Source of the DNA: Takakia lepidozioides | Taxonomy: Eukaryota; Streptophyta; Takakiopsida; Takakiales; Takakiaceae | NCBI GenBank assembly: GCA_030704615.1 | Contig: CM060731.1 | Location: forward strand, 39,866,001-39,930,000 | Direction of reading: 5' to 3' | Length of the DNA: 64,000 bases | Shown here: piece by piece, positions 1-9,986 of the stretch | How positions within the stretch are numbered: the first letter of the stretch is position 1 | Layout of the letters: every line of letters begins with the position of its first letter | Notes under the pieces: model-generated | Seen by the model: the letters and a program-made list of their open reading frames with translations, nothing else | Databases searched by the model: none | Told to the model about the DNA's origin: nothing | Position numbers and translations under genes: made by a program

Positions 1-1035
1 TTTGGTTGGCGGAGCCCAATTTCGGCACCGTTATTGGCTTCACTCCCGAGCCTTCAGCTGGCTATTTCTTTTCCTCTGCCCAATTACGGCGCCGTTATAC
101 CCAACCATCCTGCACTTCTGCAACAATACTATCCACAGTTATAGGTTGCCATTGCGTTTTCGGAGTCTGCAAACCCGGATCCTAATTCTGTTTGCATCCC
201 TTCCTCTAGGGTAATTTTGGTGCCGTTATTGCCCAGAATTCAGTTTTTCTATGACCTGGCCTGGCAGTCCATGAGCTTGGGCTCCAAGTCATGAGCGGAC
301 ACTGGTACTTATGAGCGGAGTGCTTCCAGCATGAGTGTGGAAATCTTCGAAAACCTTCTCTTCTTATACTACTTTCGATTATTTTATAGTTTTGGGCCCG
401 AAAAAAATCTGCCGAAATTCGAAGTGTGTTACTTGGCGGCTCATGGGTGAGCCATGCCCGCTCATGAGCTCATGGAATAGCAACCCCCCGTTCTGTAGAG
501 GCGCACAATGATAATTTTCTTCTGACCAGCTTATGGCCCTTCTTGGAGGGGGCAGCTAAGGCTCCGAGCATTCCTGAATATCTTAGGGGGCAACCCACAT
601 TTGGGCAACAAGCTATCAGCCCTCGAGCCATTCAGCCTCGCCAGGTAACATACTTTGTAGTGTGGTACACACTGCGAGACTCTCGCATTTTTGTGTCACT
701 CCCTTGTGCCATTGCCAGCCCCCTTTGTGCTTAAGTTGTGGCAGTAATCCATGTTGTGATAGAGTTTGTCAAATTACTGTCGCATCGTGAACTGTAAGCA
801 TTGACAGTTTGGGTGCATCTTATTGTGTTAGTGTAATTTGAGTTCCCAGTGTAGATAATATACATTTTTGGTGCTTGTTGGTTGGTTGAAGGTGCTTGGC
901 CACGAACGAGGCCCCCAAGTCAAAGGGCAGCACATCTTCACCCTTTCAGGAAGCCGACACCACTGATCCCTGATTCGCAGAATGGGGTAAGTCTATGCAT
1001 CTGCTATTCTCCCCTTCCCGACCTGGATAGTAAAA
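1..1035. other. Non-coding stretch with short dispersed repeats
   Basis: I see no supportable gene here. The first 230 bases contain three imperfect copies of a motif around TTCGGCACCGTTATTG (near 23, 84 and 211), and 260-480 repeats variants of CATGAGCGG and GCTCATGAG. These look like transposon debris lying upstream of the CACTA-like fragment that follows. Short open frames in this stretch have no recognisable domain. Confidence 0.4.
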
Positions 1036-1416
1036 TTGTTATTAGCTCATTGTAGACCTTGTAGACACAATACGTTCCAGGATCTGTGCTCCATAATTCT
1101 CATGCAATCTGCCATGTTTGGGGTGGGATGGCAGTTCGTGGTGGGAGACCATGTCAAGCTCATAGAGACTGTTTCGCGATCAACAGCCGGATTTGGCCGC
1201 ATTGCTGGTCTCCAAAGGATGGAGGTGAGTGAAGCGTACCCTGTCGTGCCAGAAGGCTATGTGGCCATCCACATTGATGATGTCCGCATTCCCAATGCCC
1301 CTCTACCATATCACAACAAATCCATGAAGCCTCATCACACTGAGTTGGGAGACACTGTAGGTTACATTACTGTGTGGAGTGACAAACTAGTGAAGACCTT
1401 GCAGACGAAGAGATGA
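1036..1416 (+). pseudogene. CACTA (En/Spm)-type transposon protein fragment, DUF8039-like
   Basis: Unrecognised open frame whose second half has the layout of the DUF8039-type module found at the C-terminus of plant En/Spm transposon proteins. It has an opening GD-VKLIETV strand, then a VVPEGYVAIHIDDVRIPNAPLP segment in which a valine-rich strand leads to a P-x-x-LP turn, then a closing LGDTVGYITVWSDKLV segment ending in the typical [V/I]-x-W-x-x-x-L-[V/I]. The frame begins without an obvious start context and no N-terminal transposase domain is seen nearby, so it is a 5'-truncated relic. The CACGTG-rich block 400-900 bp downstream could be the subterminal repeat region of the same element. 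Assignment is by pattern memory only. Confidence 0.4.
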
Positions 1417-1795
1417 GGCAGGTCGGCTTTGGCTAGCATTGTGGATTTCATGGGGATTTCCACCTCTGCCTCATCCGGATTTGGCAACTACGGTAACTTA
1501 TAGTAGTGACAGATTCTCTGAATTGACTGTCCAATTTTGATAGCAATCACATGTTGGATTTCCTCATGCATGTTGTTGCAAGCTTATGCCTCGTTAATGA
1601 GCAATGTGGTGGTAGGTGATATGTCCCCTTTGCACACACTATGGTTGGTTATTTTGCTGCTGAGAGAATGTGGTTGATAATGGTGATGCTGGATGGTGAT
1701 GTTGCTGCTGTTTATGCTCTTTCAGAATTATGTCGGTGCCACTTCTGTGCCTAAAGTCTTGTTGTATAGAGGATTGTGATGTTGTATGGCATATG

Positions 1796-2366
1796 CACGT
1801 GGCACCCTATTGGCTGCCTCTGTGGCATATCCACATCCGTCCAGAGTCATAACCATGAGTACCGAACCCAATATGATATGTGTATCCACATATTACATTT
1901 CGACATGTGACCCCCTAAGGTCCCCGCGCAATTGGTCCTATGACTCCGTATGCAAAACGTCCAGTCAAATATATGTCTACGAAGCAGCATGTGAGGTTTA
2001 GAGGATCGTGCACGTGGCACCACCTGGGACTACAACGTCCTCATGGAATCCCCTGTTCATGGAATATACCGTACTGCGCCAATCGTACGTATGACTGGTA
2101 AGAATCCACCGCAGCTCACGAAAGTCCAGCACGTGGGCACACACGAACGTGGCACGTGGTGTCCCCAGATTCCCCCCCCATAAAGACATATATGTGATTG
2201 CGAAGCCCCCTCCCCCATAGTGACACGTGGCAATGACATGTCGCACCACGTGTCTCTTCTATGACGCGACACGTGCTGTCACTTGATTCCCTCCTCCACT
2301 GTCATAGTTGGCAGTCAGGGATGGCGTCGCAGTCTGACACGTGGCATGTTCTGTAGCCACCACGTG
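1796..2366. repeat. Cluster of nine CACGTG palindromes with 23-bp phasing
   Basis: CACGTG occurs at 1796, 2011, 2130, 2153, 2224, 2247, 2270, 2338 and 2361. Four of the eight intervals are exactly 23 bp (2130-2153, 2224-2247, 2247-2270, 2338-2361). Most copies lie in an extended ACACGTGGCA or its complement TGCCACGTGT, so orientation alternates. CACGTG is the plant G-box bound by bZIP and bHLH factors. The array could equally be subterminal repeats of a CACTA element, as the upstream ORF hints. No gene start is visible next to it. Confidence 0.75.
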
Positions 2367-5161
2367 TATGTCTTACACCGCGGCTGACATGGACTACATT
2401 GTCCGTTCAGTCATTCAGTAAAGCCAGCGTGTATGACTACCCCCACAGCTGCTCTGGCGCCACATCACAGCCAGCCTGGAGAGTCATTACTGCCATGTCA
2501 CAACTGACTAGGCTTTTATGTCTTCAGAGTCAGGAAGTCGTAAATGGCTTCCATGACTGCATTTGCAGTCATAACACAGAGACGCAAAAGCCGCAATCTG
2601 TTGTAGTGGAGACGAAACAAGGTGCAGCGGAGCCACAGCCAAGTCCCCGACGGTTGTCCTGCGGATTGGATAGTGTAGATGCATATGTTGGTACACTTTT
2701 CTTTTCAGATCATTTTTTATCATAAGACAAGCGGTTTCGGCATTGTACTGCCAAAGCAGGTTAGTTTGTTAGTTGTCTGGAAATCGTTGGTAAAGCACGT
2801 AGGAAATTAGATAGTGTCTGCGACGACCATGGAGTGGAACTCTGGCGTCAAGATGACCATAGGAAGCTGCATCGACAGCATATTAGGCTGCCAATTCGAT
2901 ACCAGAAACGACAAGTTAATCCTGTTCGAACAATACAGGACGACTGTTCCAGTCCCAGATTACGATCTCTCTCTTCTCCCGCCATTCAAGTCCAGTAGGA
3001 ACACACGATGAGGAGCTTGGCAATTGGTGGAAGCGACATGTATAGCGATGAAATATCGCAACAAAACAATTGGTCGCATCGGAATGACAGCAGGTCAGGA
3101 CGACTTCAAATGGCAAAGCGTGGACTTGGTAGCGGTGTGGGACAACTAGAGGGGACTCCGGACAACCTATGACTCAGTGGCAGGGTCAAAGACCCCAGAG
3201 CCATCACCAGGGATTTGATTTTCAAATATACCACAAAATATGTGTGTAGCGAAAATACGACGAATGGCGAGAAGCGCAATTTTTTACCACCGATGGAGCT
3301 GAGAATTCACAAGCTGATACCAGGTATATAATTGTAGTTTGTCACCAAGTTTGGTGATTTATGGAGCTGATTAGCAGTGGGGCCAAATTATTGAGTCGAC
3401 GGCACTCACAAGACCTATTATTTGCATTTCTACTTCTTGGATGGATGAAAAAGCCTGGAATTCGCCTTGAGGAGCTGGATGGATGAAATGACAACTCGCG
3501 CCAACTGGTCATCCAACTGGATGGATGAAAAGATAGCTTTCATTTGCCTCTAAGACTTTTCATCCATGTGGAATAGTATATTATAAATCCTCCAAAGAAA
3601 CAATAGTTTAATGAATATTTTCCATTAGTCTATTAGGCACAACAACAGTATAAAAGAGGGGCTTCTCTTATTCTCATCTAGCTCATTTGCTTAGTTTCCT
3701 CTTGCTTGTTGTTGTAGTGCTTGCTAGCTTTTGGCTTGATGAGGGGCTAGATCCTAGGGAGTGGAGCTTGAAGCTCCCAAGTTAGGTAGGATTTTTGTAA
3801 GCTAAGGCAAGTGGCCTAGCTTGTGGGCCTTTGAGCCATTTTCATTTGTGAAGGAAGAGGGCAATTTAATGTGGAGGAAAGTGACTTGAGGACGAGTAGG
3901 AGAGGCTGGTGGACTTGTGGACGAGAGCCCAAGTGGAGGCCGCATAGAGTACCATTACTTGAGTCGATAGAGCATCCCAAGCACTCTCGCATAGAAAAAG
4001 ATTGATCTCATCTTACCATTTCACCATTTGTGTATGTGATTCATTTATTTTCCAAGCAAAGCTTGAAGTTAAAAATCTGATTTAGACTCTTCAAAGGAGG
4101 AGAGTGCATTGTGGAATCCCATTATTTCATGTCTAGAAGTGACAAGGGGAAGGCCCCGGGTGCTGCGCCTAGAGAGTAGGGACTCGATTACTAAAGCGTG
4201 GAGGCAGCCGTGGCCCAGCCACGACGTACGGGCACGGGGCCCCAACGCTGACCTTAAGTCGTACTGAGATCAAGTACATTAGCCACGTAGCTCAGGCATG
4301 AGGCCCTGAAGCGTGCGAGCAAGGGCGCGGGTCTTTTCCCGCTGGATAACCAAAAGGTGTGACGGACCGGCGGACGCTGACGTTAACTGCAGCGGTCCAC
4401 GGTTTGGACCGCTACGCGCGGATCTGCACCCCGCCACGTGGCGGGGGCGTTTTACCCAGTGGGCAATGCGTCTGCAAATTCCCTTAAAGGGGGGTATTCT
4501 TACCTTTAGCTATTAGATTCAATTTATACCCCTCTAAGGGTTAGGAGTCATTATCTAAGGCGCTAGTGGTAGATAAAATCTAGGATTTTGGGAGGACGTA
4601 GCCTTGGAGGGGAGCGTTCTTAGGACTCCAAGAGAGAGCCAAGTGGGCCTGGGAGCAGAGAGCTAGAGGCGGAGACCTCGAGAGACAAGGGAGGAGAGAA
4701 AGTACTCTGTCCTAAAAACTCGGCTACAATGAGCCTTTGTGTCAAAGCCCAAGGTATAGATAACTCATGTTGGTGCACAACATCGAATGGATCAGTGAAG
4801 ATCCTACAAAAATGAAACCAAACCATATACATATATATAAGACGCAACACATGATTACTAGAAATAGACATAGGAAAATCCATCCATAAAAACCAATTCA
4901 ACTAAGAAACAACGTCATATTGGCCACAACACGATAAAACAACAAGCTCTAAACTAAATTATTTATCAATAAAGGTAAAACAACCAAACCAACCTTAAGA
5001 GCCATAGATGCCGCGGGGAACTGTCGCGGCTCTATCGGATGAATGAATCTCGCTGAGAGCTCATCCCTGCCACTACATTCGTTAGTCCACAACATGCACA
5101 CGCAAAAGCGAAGAGTCTGGCGAATCGGCCGGCGGCGCCAGAAAAGCTTCCCCGGAGGAGG
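2367..5161. other. Non-coding stretch, probable retroelement leader
   Basis: No gene recognised. Three direct copies of GGATGGATGAAA lie at 3439, 3477 and 3519. A TATA-like TATAAAAG at 3649 is followed by a pyrimidine-rich CTCTTATTCTCATC tract, as in the promoter of an LTR. The remainder (3700-5100) could be the LTR and untranslated leader of the Ty3/gypsy element whose pol follows. No second LTR copy was found in the window, so LTR borders cannot be drawn. Confidence 0.35.
3649..3656 (+). promoter_or_regulatory. TATA-like box, possible LTR promoter
   Basis: TATAAAAG followed within 25 bases by a pyrimidine-rich initiator-like stretch, about 1.5 kb before a Ty3/gypsy pol frame on the same strand. 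This spacing fits a U3/R promoter of the retroelement, but no matching 3' LTR was found. Confidence 0.25.
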
Positions 5162-6730
5162 ATGCATTCAACTATGCGGTTCACAGACGAGCTGGAACCG
5201 TACAACTTAATGGAGGATCTTCGCCATATTCAAGCAAACATTACGTTTGCACAGCTCATTGCCATGGCTCCCACAGTCCGCCACGCTCTTAAGGCATCAT
5301 TGGTGCGGAAGCAAGTGAGCACTTCTGCTCAGGCCCACCATATCAATGCTCACATCGACCCAGGACCAGTGGAGATAGAAGTGGAAATTGCTGACCGATT
5401 CATACGGCGTTGTTTAGTGGATGATGGGAGCTCAGTCAACATCATGCCATTCTCCACTCTATCCAAACTGGGTTTGAACATGACAGGGGAATCCCCTCTG
5501 ACAATCAGGCTAGCTGACCAGCTGAAGATCCGACCCGTGGGTCACATAGCAAATGTAAAGATGAAGACAAGAGGCTACACGTATGCAATAGACTTCCAAA
5601 TCATAGACTTCCCCATCGACAAATATTCGTATGCGCTCCTATTAGGGAGGCCATGGTTGGTCCAGTCCAGGGCACGAACGGACTGGGGGGCAGGCACCAT
5701 TACTTATGGGGTAAGACCTTACACTACTACTGTTGCATTTCTTTCTGGAGCACCTCACGAAGAAACAGATGAGGATGAGCTCAGCATGATTGGCTCTAAA
5801 GAGGAGTCTGCAGACTTGAGTGAGGAGGATTTGTGGTCAGAGGGAGAGCTCCTCCCCACCTCGCACGCCCACCGAGTTTTAGCAACAGCTACCGCGCCTC
5901 ACAGGGAGGTTAAGCGAAGAAAGGTAGGACTAGAAGACGCAGTCAAGTCTCTAGGACCGGGATTATATGAATGAAAGTCTGATGCAGACTGCATTGCCTG
6001 GTTGTTCGGAGAAAACCAAGGCAGGGAAGTGATGGTACACCCGGTATCAACCGAGGCACTTCCAGAGTTCGAGTCATTGACCGAATTTTTTTCCATATCC
6101 ACCGAACGGGTTGGTCTGCAGGAACAAGAGATTCCTCAGGAGGAACACGACAAGATTCTGGATATGAGAATTGTAGAGGAGGTCGACCTAGAAAGGGATG
6201 TCCTGAAACATAGCGCCCCTTACATTCCTTATTTGCAGCAGGGATCAAACAGATCTCGATTTGAGCCGAGGTCGTGTTTCACGTCGGAACCAACGACGCA
6301 GTTTATCGACATGGCAGTTGGAGGAGAGTCACCAAAGATGGTGAAGGTGGGAGCCCACTTGACAACAGAGCAGGCCTTGGAGTATCAGGCACTGTTCAAG
6401 GAATTTCGGGATATTTTTGCATGGTCCTACACCGAATTGAAGGGAGTGCCTTCTTACGTGGCAATGCATTCCATCCCCCTAATTCCGGGAGCCACCCCAA
6501 GACAACAACGCGAGAGGAGGGTGAATCCCAACTTGGCACTGCTCATTAAAGCAGAGATTGAAAAGCTGTTGGCCGCATAATTTATTTTTCCGGTGGAAAC
6601 ATCAACATGGGTGTCCCTGTCGAGCGGCTTTTACTCACCCATCCCTTCGCTATCCGAGGTGGAACTCCAAGATAGAAGAGTTGGATATCTCTAAGCACTC
6701 AGCCCGCTCAGAACAATCAGTCATGACCTG
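5162..6730 (+). pseudogene. Ty3/gypsy retrotransposon pol: protease and start of reverse transcriptase, decayed
   Basis: The frame encodes a retropepsin-like domain. The catalytic loop reads VDDGSSVNIM, with D-D-G-S where D-T/S-G is usual, and the flap and second-half motif reads YALLLGRPWL. About 150 codons later comes the beginning of a reverse transcriptase: FRDIFAWSYTELKGVP, the IPLIPGATP turn, VNPNLALLIKAEIEKLLAA, then FIFPVETSTWVS. Protease and RT parts are in one frame, interrupted by TGA at 5972-5974 and TAA at 6578-6580. Homology fades after about 6700 with further frame loss, so the catalytic YxDD region, RNase H and integrase are absent. This is a dead, 3'-truncated copy. The family (LTR retrotransposon, Ty3 type) is clear; the clade is not. 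Confidence 0.85.
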
Positions 6731-7239
6731 CAGCTAGTGCATCATGGTTGTGCTTCCCATTTGTATTCCTTCCTGCCTTCATGTTATCAATTTACCTTAC
6801 CGTGTATACTGAAGCATCAGATTGCTTCAGTATCTACTAAGTTCCAGTTAATCATGCATTCATTCCACAACTTCTCTCGTGTCTCTCTACACAGTATGAT
6901 TGTATCGATTCAGTATCGGATTAAGATTAATCATGTATCATGCCTATGCCATGGTGTCTCTATTCTATCCTACTGTATAATTCTACAACTTGCATGAATT
7001 AAGCCTCATTCAAGTTATTATCTCCTCTTCACTGTTTCCCGCTCCCCGTTACGTCTCTTCATCTCTTGAACAAGTCGCCCTCCTCCAGAAGTGATCATCT
7101 TCCCGTTGCCGCTCTCCTCATCTACCCGCAAGCTGTTCTAATCACCTAACTAACTAACCGTCACCCCTGAAGTAACACATCCCCTCTGCAGATGTCGTTC
7201 CCTCACAGTCATTCCCTGTCAATGATAACTGTTCCCCAT
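6731..7239. other. Non-coding stretch
   Basis: AT-rich sequence downstream of the pol relic. No recognisable coding, RNA or repeat feature is seen. Confidence 0.4.
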
Positions 7240-7425
7240 GTACTGTGACAGGCTGTGTCAAGCTGTGCCGAGCTGTGACTGGCTGTGTAAAGCTGTGTCG
7301 GGCTGTGATTGGCTGTGCGAAGCTGTGTTCGGGCTGTGTGAAGCTATGTCGGGCTGTGACTGGCTGTGCGAAGTTGTGTCGGATTGTGTGAAGCTGTGTC
7401 AGGCTGTGTCGGGCTGTGTAACCCC
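7240..7425 (+). repeat. Degenerate GCTGTG tandem repeat
   Basis: Irregular tandem array built on 10-13 base units of the form GGCTGTG(T/A)(C/A)(G/A)A, for example GGCTGTGTCAA, AGCTGTGTCGG and GGCTGTGACT, with about 15 units. It is open in one frame, giving a Cys/Ala/Val-rich peptide, but this is a by-product of the repeat. Confidence 0.8.
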
Positions 7426-7577
7426 CCTAAAGCCTGCTCCTGCCACCCCTAAAACTCCTGTTGGTCTCAGTCTGCGCAAAAATTAAGGGTACCCCATTGA
7501 ACCCATAAAAGCGTCTAAGTCCCAAGCAACCTTCTAACATTACCCCTCCCCCTCTCAAAAAGCCGTGTCCTCACGGT

Positions 7578-8743
7578 TTACTGTTTGGGATTAGCAAACC
7601 TTTGTGAGCGAGCACCCTTCTGACGGTGAGAGTCTCGTGAAGGACTCCGTGTGCGAGCCCGAGTCCTGTCACTAGCTGATGGAGATGATTGAGCACTACC
7701 TGGAAATGTCTGACCCTCCTTTGGCTGATAACGAGGTAACCTCTCAGGCATAGGAGATCCCCGTCGTTTCTTCTCTTCCATCTGAAGTGCATAGTCCTCT
7801 GCCATGTCAAAAGAGTCCTCTGAAGAAACAGTAGTATCAGAATCCTCGTCCCCCCGTAGGTGTTTTAAAGGCCGAACTTTAAGTGGAATCCTGTGTGGCC
7901 TACAATGTGGTCCCACCATGTCTGGAAGTTTAAACTGTACAACTTGATGTAAGCGCTTGCAAGCAAAATTAGTGAACGCTCTGAACTCCTTATCCGTATA
8001 GGTAAGAGGTGTGTCAATGACTTTGGAACAATGTATTTCCAGGCTTCGTGTCCCTTAAAGAAAATATCCTCAGGGCCGAATTTCTGTGTTGTCAAATTGT
8101 TCCAAGCCGAATTAAACCATGAACGAAGTTGGGAATCCTTCTGCATCATAACTTTTGCATCATATAGGTACATATGAGGTGGCACTGAAGGTAAAACCCA
8201 ATGATCCCCACTGGAATAACTCAGAAATTGTGATTGCATCTTCTGCTGCTCAATGTGATAACGTGCCAGAAAACAAGCAGCATAGTATAATCCACAGCCC
8301 ATGACAATACTAGATACCTCATTGGTCTTGGTATAGATGTACCCATATACAACCTAGAAGGCAATTAATTCCTTCAGCATGGTACCTGCCTCAGACCAGT
8401 ACCTGGCAAAGTGATGATCCTCAATGGGTCGATTGTTTGGAAGAACCTTAGTCCGAGTTGCCACCGGCAACCAAATGCGCATGATCTGGTAGTAATGTGC
8501 CAACGATTGCGGAGGACTAAATTCCTTCCAAGCCAAATCCAGCACAATGGGAATTTGGTTGAAGGGCATATACATAGCCCGACTGTACTCCCGTGTAGCA
8601 AGAGTCCTAGGTGGGTTAAAAGCAGCATCTCCCCATACCTCAGGCTGTGTTTTGGCTGTAGTAGCAACAGGGTCAGCTACCTGCACAGCCAGCTGCTGTG
8701 AAATTGGTATTACTGGGCCTTCTACCACTACAGCCTCGTCCAT
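7578..8743 (-). pseudogene. Broken unrecognised ORF, gag-like or transposon-associated
   Basis: Reading right to left, a frame starting at 8743 runs to TAG at 8354-8356 and then continues in the same frame to 7865, so one nonsense codon splits a protein of about 290 codons. A frameshift near 7880-7910 leads into a last segment (to 7578) rich in acidic residues and then in Ser/Arg (RTRARTRSPSRDSHRQKG). Tryptophans and aromatic residues are regularly spaced in the body, suggesting a folded helical domain. The Ser/Arg tail resembles a nucleic-acid-binding gag tail, but I recognise no family. The first codons, ATG-GAC-GAG, come from a piggyBac terminal repeat, so the true N-terminus has probably been replaced by rearrangement. 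Confidence 0.5.
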
Positions 8744-8753
8744 TAGGGGTTAA
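8735..8753 (+). mobile_element. piggyBac right-type terminal repeat plus TTAA
   Basis: CTCGTCCATTAGGGG followed by TTAA, preceded by ACAGC. This is identical over 25 bases to the right end of element 2 at 20820-20844. Its orientation is opposite to that expected for element 1, which suggests local inversion. Confidence 0.85.
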
Positions 8754-9654
8754 AACCCTTGAGTGCCCATAAGGCCTTTACACACAACGAATTGTGATAG
8801 AGAACCCTGCTTTTTCTAAGTAGAGACAGTGGGAATGGAGCTGGAAAGAACTTTGTCCTGCTCCTTGTTAGTACAATAGGGCAAGTTGGCCTATGACCGA
8901 ACAGGCACCTATGACCAAACTCCCCATAACGCTTTGTCATGACCATACGTTGGTCCCAAGACTGTCCATTATTGCCACTTGGCAAACAATATTTGATAGA
9001 ACCCCAAAAATTGTGAGTGGTCATAGGGCTCTGGGTGCACAAAAGCATTCCGATTGGTTCAACTTTGAAACCCAATAACTTTGTTGGGCCCACTCCAAAA
9101 CAGCACATACCCTCACGGATGAGGGTATATCTCCCAGCTAAGAAACATCCACAAGGATGAACCGTATGAAAGGGAGGCTACCTACCTCATGCACATGTTG
9201 TAAGACTTTCAGCCCATTTCACCGTGTCATTAGGAAGATTATAAGAAAATGGTAAGCTCTAAATCTGTGGTGGATTCCAATTTTAGAGGGAAAAATTGGT
9301 TTGACCAGGCAGTTGGACCGAAATTTTTTTTTTTCCTTGCAAGATCCCAACCACATTCCAATTATCAGGCACCTAAAGCAACTTGCCCCAAATTTGCAAA
9401 GCAGAATTCCAATATCTGCATAGGGTTCCTTTGTATGGGAAAACAGGGGGGTCAAAAAGCACTATTTGCTTCAATTGACCTGTAATTCAGCCATAGGGGT
9501 CAAAATTGGCATTGGAACCAGAATTCCAATGGTGGAATTGTTCCTCCTATGATTTCCTACTACCTCCAAAAAGAATTTCTGAATTCTAACCAAAATGCAG
9601 GCAGAGATTTTTAAGTAGGTGAATTTCTACTTGAATCCCAGCTCAGGCCATGTA

Positions 9655-9986
9655 TTGGTAGTTGTTAGTTTTTCAGTTGCCTGTCGGGTGGAACGCCGAA
9701 ACGTCGGGCGTTCCCGGGCCCTTTTTTGGGTGTCGATTTTGGGGTCCCCGGAGTTTTCTGTGTAAATCGGTGACATAGCCCCCTTTTTGTAGCCGAAATT
9801 GTCTACCGGCTCAGGCCATGTATTGCCTGAGCCGGTAGACAATTTCGGCTACAAAAAGGGGGCTATGTCACCGATTTACACAGAAAACTCCGGGGACCCC
9901 AAAATCGACACCCAAAAAAGGGCCCGGGAACGCCCGACGTTTCGGCGTTCCACCCGACAGGCAACTGAAAAACTAACAACTACCAA
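9655..9986. repeat. Near-perfect 162-bp inverted duplication with 8-nt loop
   Basis: Arms 9655-9816 and 9825-9986 are reverse complements with loop CATGTATT. The segment equals the single copy of transposase 3' flank found at about 20085-20250 in element 2. In element 1 it has been duplicated head to head, with a short CAATACATGGCCTGAGC stretch repeated at the junction. It forms a long hairpin directly after the transposase stop codon. Confidence 0.93.

Noticed and set aside
7240-7425. CRISPR-like short repeat
   Set aside because: The units are contiguous and degenerate without unique spacers, and the genome is eukaryotic.
8743-9108. 121-codon minus-strand ORF
   Set aside because: It crosses the proposed inversion junction of piggyBac element 1 and has no family resemblance.
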